64,000 bases of DNA from positions 1,860,001 through 1,924,000 of the forward strand of contig NZ_JBCJKP010000001.1 in the NCBI RefSeq assembly GCF_039503195.1, read 5' to 3'. The notes below the pieces were generated by a model. The model saw nothing but the letters and a program-made list of their open reading frames with translations, had not been told where the DNA came from and did not search any database. Positions 60,075 to 64,000 of this stretch are shown here, piece after piece (position 1 is the stretch's first letter; every line of letters begins with the position of its first letter). The position numbers and the translations under genes were made by a program. This DNA is from Streptomyces mirabilis (GTDB lineage: Bacteria; Actinomycetota; Actinomycetes; Streptomycetales; Streptomycetaceae).

Positions 60075-60260
60075 GCTGGTGCCTCCGGGCCCTGGGAGTG
60101 GTCGTGAGGGGGTCATGAAGGTGGTCGTTTTGTAGGCAGTGCACAGACCCTAGCGGGGCGACGCGGCGCCCATGATGTGGCAATACCCACACGTCGAAGC
60201 GTCTCTGTTGTGCAAACTCTCCTTGGCCGCAGCGGCTCGCATACGTCAGGATCGGATCTC

Positions 60261-61472
60261 ATGGACCTGCTGAACACGCTGGTGGACAAGGGGCTTCGGC
60301 GCGAGCTGCCGACCCGTGACGAGGCGCTGGCCGTGCTGGCCACGTCCGACGACGACGTGCTCGACGTGGTGGCCGCGGCCGGAAAAGTCCGCCGGCACTG
60401 GTTCGGCCGTCGAGTGAAACTCAACTATCTGGTCAATCTGAAGTCCGGTCTGTGCCCCGAGGACTGCTCGTACTGCTCGCAGCGCCTCGGCTCCAAGGCC
60501 GACATCCTCAAGTACACCTGGCTCAAGCCGGACCAGGCCTCGCAGGCCGCGGCGGCCGGGCTCGCCGGGGGCGCCAAGCGGGTCTGCCTGGTGGCCAGCG
60601 GCCGCGGTCCGACGGACCGTGACGTGGACCGGGTCTCCGACACCATCAAGGCGATCAAGGACCAGAACGAGGACGTCGAGGTGTGCGCCTGCCTGGGCCT
60701 GCTCTCCGACGGCCAGGCCGAGCGGTTGCGCGAGGCGGGAGCGGACGCCTACAACCACAACCTGAACACGTCCGAGGGGACGTACGGGGACATCACGACC
60801 ACGCACACGTACGCCGACCGGGTGGACACGGTCCAGAAGGCGCACGCGGCCGGTCTGTCGGCCTGCTCGGGTCTGATCGCGGGCATGGGCGAGTCGGACG
60901 AGGACCTCGTCGACGTCGTCTACTCGCTGCGCGAGCTCGACCCGGACTCCGTTCCGGTGAACTTCCTGATCCCCTTCGAGGGCACCCCGCTCGCCAAGGA
61001 GTGGAACCTCACCCCGCAGCGGTGCCTGCGCATCCTGGCCATGGTCCGTTTCGTCTGCCCGGACGTGGAGGTCCGCATCGCGGGCGGTCGCGAGGTCCAC
61101 CTGCGGACGATGCAGCCGCTCGCCCTGAACCTGGCCAACTCGATCTTCCTCGGCGACTACCTCACCAGCGAGGGCCAGGCGGGCAAGGCCGACCTGGAGA
61201 TGATCGCGGACGCCGGGTTCGAGGTGGAGGGCGCGGGCGAGGTGACCCTGCCCGAGCACCGCGTGACGGCGGGCGCGGGCTGCGGTGCGCACGCCGAGGC
61301 CGGATGCGGTGCGCACGCGGACGCGGACGCCGGGTGCGGCTCGCACGAGGGCGGTGGCGTGTGCGGTTCCGTGAAGGTGCAGGCCGAGCAGGAGCAGCCC
61401 GCCGAAGCGCGTACGGATCTCGTCGCCGTACGCCGCCGGGGTGCCGGAACGGACCTCGCCCCCAATGCCTGA
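60261..61472 (+). CDS. bioB: Biotin synthase with Cys/His-rich tail
   Basis: 403 residues. The radical-SAM cluster is Cys65-x3-Cys69-x2-Cys72 (CPEDCSYC). [24 protein letters not shown] and [11 protein letters not shown] are typical of BioB, which inserts sulfur into dethiobiotin. The core ends near residue 335; a C-terminal tail of about 65 residues carries three CGxH units (Cys341/His344, Cys349/His352, Cys359/His362) and Cys368, then a polar end. E. coli BioB has no such tail. A metal-binding role is inferred. Overlaps bioA by eight bases. Confidence 0.95.
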   Translation: MDLLNTLVDKGLRRELPTRDEALAVLATSDDDVLDVVAAAGKVRRHWFGRRVKLNYLVNLKSGLCPEDCSYCSQRLGSKADILKYTWLKPDQASQAAAAGLAGGAKRVCLVASGRGPTDRDVDRVSDTIKAIKDQNEDVEVCACLGLLSDGQAERLREAGADAYNHNLNTSEGTYGDITTTHTYADRVDTVQKAHAAGLSACSGLIAGMGESDEDLVDVVYSLRELDPDSVPVNFLIPFEGTPLAKEWNLTPQRCLRILAMVRFVCPDVEVRIAGGREVHLRTMQPLALNLANSIFLGDYLTSEGQAGKADLEMIADAGFEVEGAGEVTLPEHRVTAGAGCGAHAEAGCGAHADADAGCGSHEGGGVCGSVKVQAEQEQPAEARTDLVAVRRRGAGTDLAPNA

Positions 61473-62763
61473 CCCGTCCGAGCCGTCCACGCTGCCCGTG
61501 CGGGAACTGCTGGAGTTGGACCGGCGGCATGTCTGGCACCCGTACGGCCCCATGCCCGGCCGCCAGGAACCGCTCGTCGTGGAGTCGGCGAGCGGGGTAC
61601 GCCTGCGGCTGGCGGACGGCTCGGGCGAGCTGGTCGACGGCATGTCGTCCTGGTGGTCGGCCATCCACGGCTACAACCACCCGGTCCTCAACGACGCTGC
61701 GCGCGACCAACTGGAGCGCATGAGCCATGTCATGTTCGGCGGGCTCACGCACGAGCCCGCCGTACGGCTGGCGAAGCGACTTGTCGACATCACGCCCGAG
61801 GGCCTGGAACACGTCTTCCTCGCCGACTCCGGATCGGTGTCGGTCGAGGTCGCCGTCAAGATGTGCCTCCAGCACTGGCGCTCGCTCGGCCGCCCGGGCA
61901 AGCAGCGGCTGCTGACCTGGCGCGGCGGCTACCACGGGGACACCTGGCAGCCGATGTCGGTGTGCGACCCCGAGGGCGGGATGCACGAGCTGTGGCAGGG
62001 CGTGCTCCAGCGCCAGGTGTTCGCCGACGCCCCGCCGGTCGCGTACGAGGAGTCGTACGCCGACCGGCTGCGCGAGCTGATCGGGCGGCACGCCGACGAA
62101 CTCGCCGCGGTGATCGTGGAGCCGGTGGTACAGGGCGCGGGCGGGATGCGGTTCCACTCCCCCGCGTATCTGCGGGTGCTGCGGGAGGCGTGCGACGCCC
62201 ACGACGTGCTCCTCGTCCTCGACGAGATCGCGACCGGCTTCGGCCGAACGGGCGCTCTCTTCGCGGCGGAGCACGCCGGTATCACGCCGGACGTGATGTG
62301 CGTCGGCAAGGCGCTGACCGGCGGCTATATGACGATGGCGGCGACGCTCTGCACGGCGCGGGTGGCCGAGGGCATCTCACGCGGTGAGGTCCCGGTGCTG
62401 GCTCACGGCCCGACCTTCATGGGCAATCCGCTCGCCGCCGCGGTGGCCTGCGCCTCGATCGACCTGCTGCTCGGACAGGACTGGCAGACCGAGGTGAAGC
62501 GGATCGAGGCGGGTCTGCGGGACGGCCTGGCGGAGGCGTCCTCGCTGCCGGGTGTCCGGGACGTACGTGTCCTGGGCGCGATCGGCGTCGTCCAGCTCGA
62601 CCACGAGGTCGACATGAAGGCGGCCACGGCGGCGGCCGTGCGCGAGGGCGTGTGGCTGCGCCCGTTCCGCGACCTCGTGTACACGATGCCGCCGTACGTC
62701 ACGGGTGACGTGGACGTGGCACGGATCGCGCGCGCGGTGTGCGCGGCGGCACGGGAGGGATGA
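61465..62763 (+). CDS. bioA: Adenosylmethionine--8-amino-7-oxononanoate transaminase
   Basis: 432 residues of class III aminotransferase. [12 protein letters not shown] at the N-terminus, [34 protein letters not shown] and the PLP lysine in [16 protein letters not shown] identify BioA. It makes 7,8-diaminopelargonic acid with SAM as amino donor. ATG 61465 lies inside the end of bioB; a GTG at 61441 is an alternative start. bioD follows one base after the stop. Confidence 0.95.
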   Translation: MPDPSEPSTLPVRELLELDRRHVWHPYGPMPGRQEPLVVESASGVRLRLADGSGELVDGMSSWWSAIHGYNHPVLNDAARDQLERMSHVMFGGLTHEPAVRLAKRLVDITPEGLEHVFLADSGSVSVEVAVKMCLQHWRSLGRPGKQRLLTWRGGYHGDTWQPMSVCDPEGGMHELWQGVLQRQVFADAPPVAYEESYADRLRELIGRHADELAAVIVEPVVQGAGGMRFHSPAYLRVLREACDAHDVLLVLDEIATGFGRTGALFAAEHAGITPDVMCVGKALTGGYMTMAATLCTARVAEGISRGEVPVLAHGPTFMGNPLAAAVACASIDLLLGQDWQTEVKRIEAGLRDGLAEASSLPGVRDVRVLGAIGVVQLDHEVDMKAATAAAVREGVWLRPFRDLVYTMPPYVTGDVDVARIARAVCAAAREG

Positions 62764-62764
62764 C

Positions 62765-63481
62765 ATGGCGGTTCTGGTGATCACGGGGACGGGCACGGAG
62801 GTCGGCAAGACGGTCACGACGGCCGCCGTCGCCGCCACGGCCCTCGCGGCCGGACGCTCCGTGGCCGTACTCAAGCCGGCGCAGACGGGTGTACGCCCGG
62901 ACGAGCGCGGGGACGCCGACGAGGTGGCCCGGCTCGCGGGCGCCGTGACCACGCTCGAACTCGCCCGCTATCCCGAGCCGTTGGCTCCCGCGACGGCCGC
63001 GCGGCGGGCCTCCCTGCCCCCGGTGAGCCCGGTCGCGGTGGCGAAGGCGGCGGCCGAACTGGCCACCGAGCACGACCTCGTGCTGGTCGAGGGAGCGGGC
63101 GGTCTCCTCGTCCGTTTCGACGACGAGGGCGGCACGCTGGCGGACGCGGCGAGCCTGCTGGACGCGCCGGTGCTGGTGGTGGCGTCAGCGGGCCTCGGCA
63201 CCCTGAACACCTCCGAACTGACGGCTCGTGAACTGCGGCGCCGTGGGCTGGACTTGGCGGGATTCGTCATCGGCAGCTGGCCCGACTCCCCCGACCTGGC
63301 GTCGCGTTGCAACCTCGCGGACCTGCCGGTCGTGGCGGAAGCTCCGCTGCTGGGAGCGCTGCCCGCGGGGGCGGGGGCTCACCCGGTCGCCGACTTCTGC
63401 GCGCAGGCGCCTGGGTGGCTGGCCTCTCGGCTGGGCGGCACCTGGGACGCCCACGCCTTCATTTCGGCGCAGGGGGTCTGA
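62765..63481 (+). CDS. bioD: Dethiobiotin synthase
   Basis: 238 residues. The ATP-binding loop is GTGTEVGKT (about 8-16), Lys37 lies in VLKPAQTG, and VEGAGGLLVRFDDEGGTLAD carries the Mg and substrate residues. It closes the ureido ring of biotin with CO2 and ATP. One base separates it from bioA, so bioB-bioA-bioD is a tight operon. An intergenic repeat follows. Confidence 0.95.
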   Translation: MAVLVITGTGTEVGKTVTTAAVAATALAAGRSVAVLKPAQTGVRPDERGDADEVARLAGAVTTLELARYPEPLAPATAARRASLPPVSPVAVAKAAAELATEHDLVLVEGAGGLLVRFDDEGGTLADAASLLDAPVLVVASAGLGTLNTSELTARELRRRGLDLAGFVIGSWPDSPDLASRCNLADLPVVAEAPLLGALPAGAGAHPVADFCAQAPGWLASRLGGTWDAHAFISAQGV

Positions 63482-63483
63482 GC

Positions 63484-63545
63484 GCCTCGTCAGAGGCGCG
63501 GGGGACTGCGCGCCCGGCCACGACCGACCCGCAGCCGGCCAACGA
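63484..63545. repeat. Streptomyces intergenic repeat copy, reverse orientation
   Basis: The sequence from just past the bioD stop holds GCGCCTCGTCAGAGGCGCGG and later CGACCCGCAGCCGGCC, the complement of the element seen at 28480 and 32580. GCGCCTC-GTCA-GAGGCGC is a hairpin and probably terminates the biotin operon. Confidence 0.55.
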
Positions 63546-63559
63546 CACCAACCGCCCCC

Positions 63560-64000
63560 TCACCGCTCACCCAACAACCGCACCAACTCGATCCGCGACC
63601 GAATCCCCAACCGCGCGAACACCCCCCGCAGATGATGATCAATGGTCCGCGGACTGAGCAACAACCGCGCCGCGATCTCCCGATTGGTCGCCCCGTCGGC
63701 CGCCATGCGCGCGACCATCAACTGCTGCGCGGTGAGGCGGGCGACGAGATCGTCGGCGCCCCGCACCGGGGAGGCGGGCTCCCCCAGGACGCGGAGTTCG
63801 GTCCGCGCCGCCGCCGCACACTGCGGCGAACCGAAGTGCTCGAACGCCTCGAGGGCGCTGTGCAGCCGGTCACGGGCCTCCGTCCGGTGCCGCAGCCGCC
63901 GTAGCGCACCGCCGAACAGCAGCTCCGTGCGGGCGCGTTCGAAGTTTCGAAGTCACGGGTGCCCGAGGCGTGCAGGTCGAGGGCGGTGCGGTAGTGCTCG
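63560..64000 (-). pseudogene. LuxR-type regulator, C-terminal part, frameshifted
   Basis: The gene runs off the right edge. From the stop at 63560 the frame encodes a GerE/LuxR helix-turn-helix (LTAQQLMVARMAADGATNREIAARLLLSPRTIDHHLRGVF) at the C-terminus, preceded by helical repeats such as RDRLHSALEAFEHFGSPQCA, as in large LAL/ATPase-type regulators. An exact 8-bp duplication (TTCGAAGT at 63938-63945 and 63946-63953) shifts the frame, and a TGA follows at once in the downstream frame. Upstream the other frame reads HYRTALDLHASGTRDFE, which would join perfectly if one copy were removed. Confidence 0.75.

Overview
The window is high-GC actinobacterial DNA. Gene content, codon bias (third positions almost all G or C), GTG and even TTG starts, AGGAGG-type ribosome binding sites, ATGA/GTGA stop-start overlaps, a TTA-containing regulator and known Streptomyces-type intergenic repeats all point to a Streptomyces chromosome. 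The rppA-CYP158-cupin operon, the urease operon and the biotin genes lie in an order I recall from the S. coelicolor chromosome arm. That synteny is from memory, not computed.

Left part (about 1-5,300) is a decaying accessory zone. It holds a transposase tail, an integrase N-terminal stub, a frameshifted cytochrome P450 behind a 32-residue peptide gene, a GNAT acetyltransferase, a DUF6529 membrane protein next to a broken COG4315-type lipoprotein, and a short-chain dehydrogenase scrap. From 5,302 to 8,785 a TetR repressor faces a cupin, alpha/beta-hydrolase and DHA2-type exporter operon, with a matching operator pair in the gap. From 9,027 to 13,727 are a membrane Ser/Thr kinase with a LecA-like ectodomain, a DUF779 protein, a secreted phosphodiester glycosidase, a small membrane protein and a secreted PLC-like phosphodiesterase. 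From 13,903 to 17,158 an overlapping three-gene operon (two acyl-CoA dehydrogenases and a quinone oxidoreductase) runs on the minus strand, beside an XRE-cupin regulator divergent from a thioredoxin-reductase-like flavoprotein. DNA ligase and Nudix, succinate-semialdehyde dehydrogenase, DUF6213 and a TenA-like protein follow.

The middle (23,500-37,800) carries the tetrahydroxynaphthalene pigment operon (type III PKS, CYP158A-like P450, cupin). It continues with an acyl-CoA dehydrogenase facing a TetR regulator, peptide deformylase, MurT-GatD (lipid II amidation), phosphofructokinase, a CtaG-like cytochrome oxidase assembly protein, and a PASTA lipoprotein followed by a second Ser/Thr kinase. 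From 37,848 to 42,106 a LytS-type kinase and LytTR regulator bracket an acetate-type symporter and its DUF485 partner. The two transporter genes are separated by an unusual 42-bp repeat array with in-frame stops and restarts.

The right part holds an AsnC regulator with ddaH and rocD (arginine/ornithine metabolism), a metE 3' scrap, a GNAT, a CGNR zinc-finger regulator, a PlsC-type acyltransferase, a tripeptidyl aminopeptidase, and the urease operon ureABCFGD interrupted by an intergenic repeat. It continues with a solitary Phd-type antitoxin divergent from a ClpP paralogue, a c-di-AMP-riboswitch-like leader before an NlpC/P60 hydrolase, an RsbW-like/XRE/DUF397 regulatory trio, and the biotin genes bioF and bioB-A-D. 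The window ends inside a LuxR-type regulator broken by an 8-bp duplication. No tRNA, rRNA or CRISPR array was seen.
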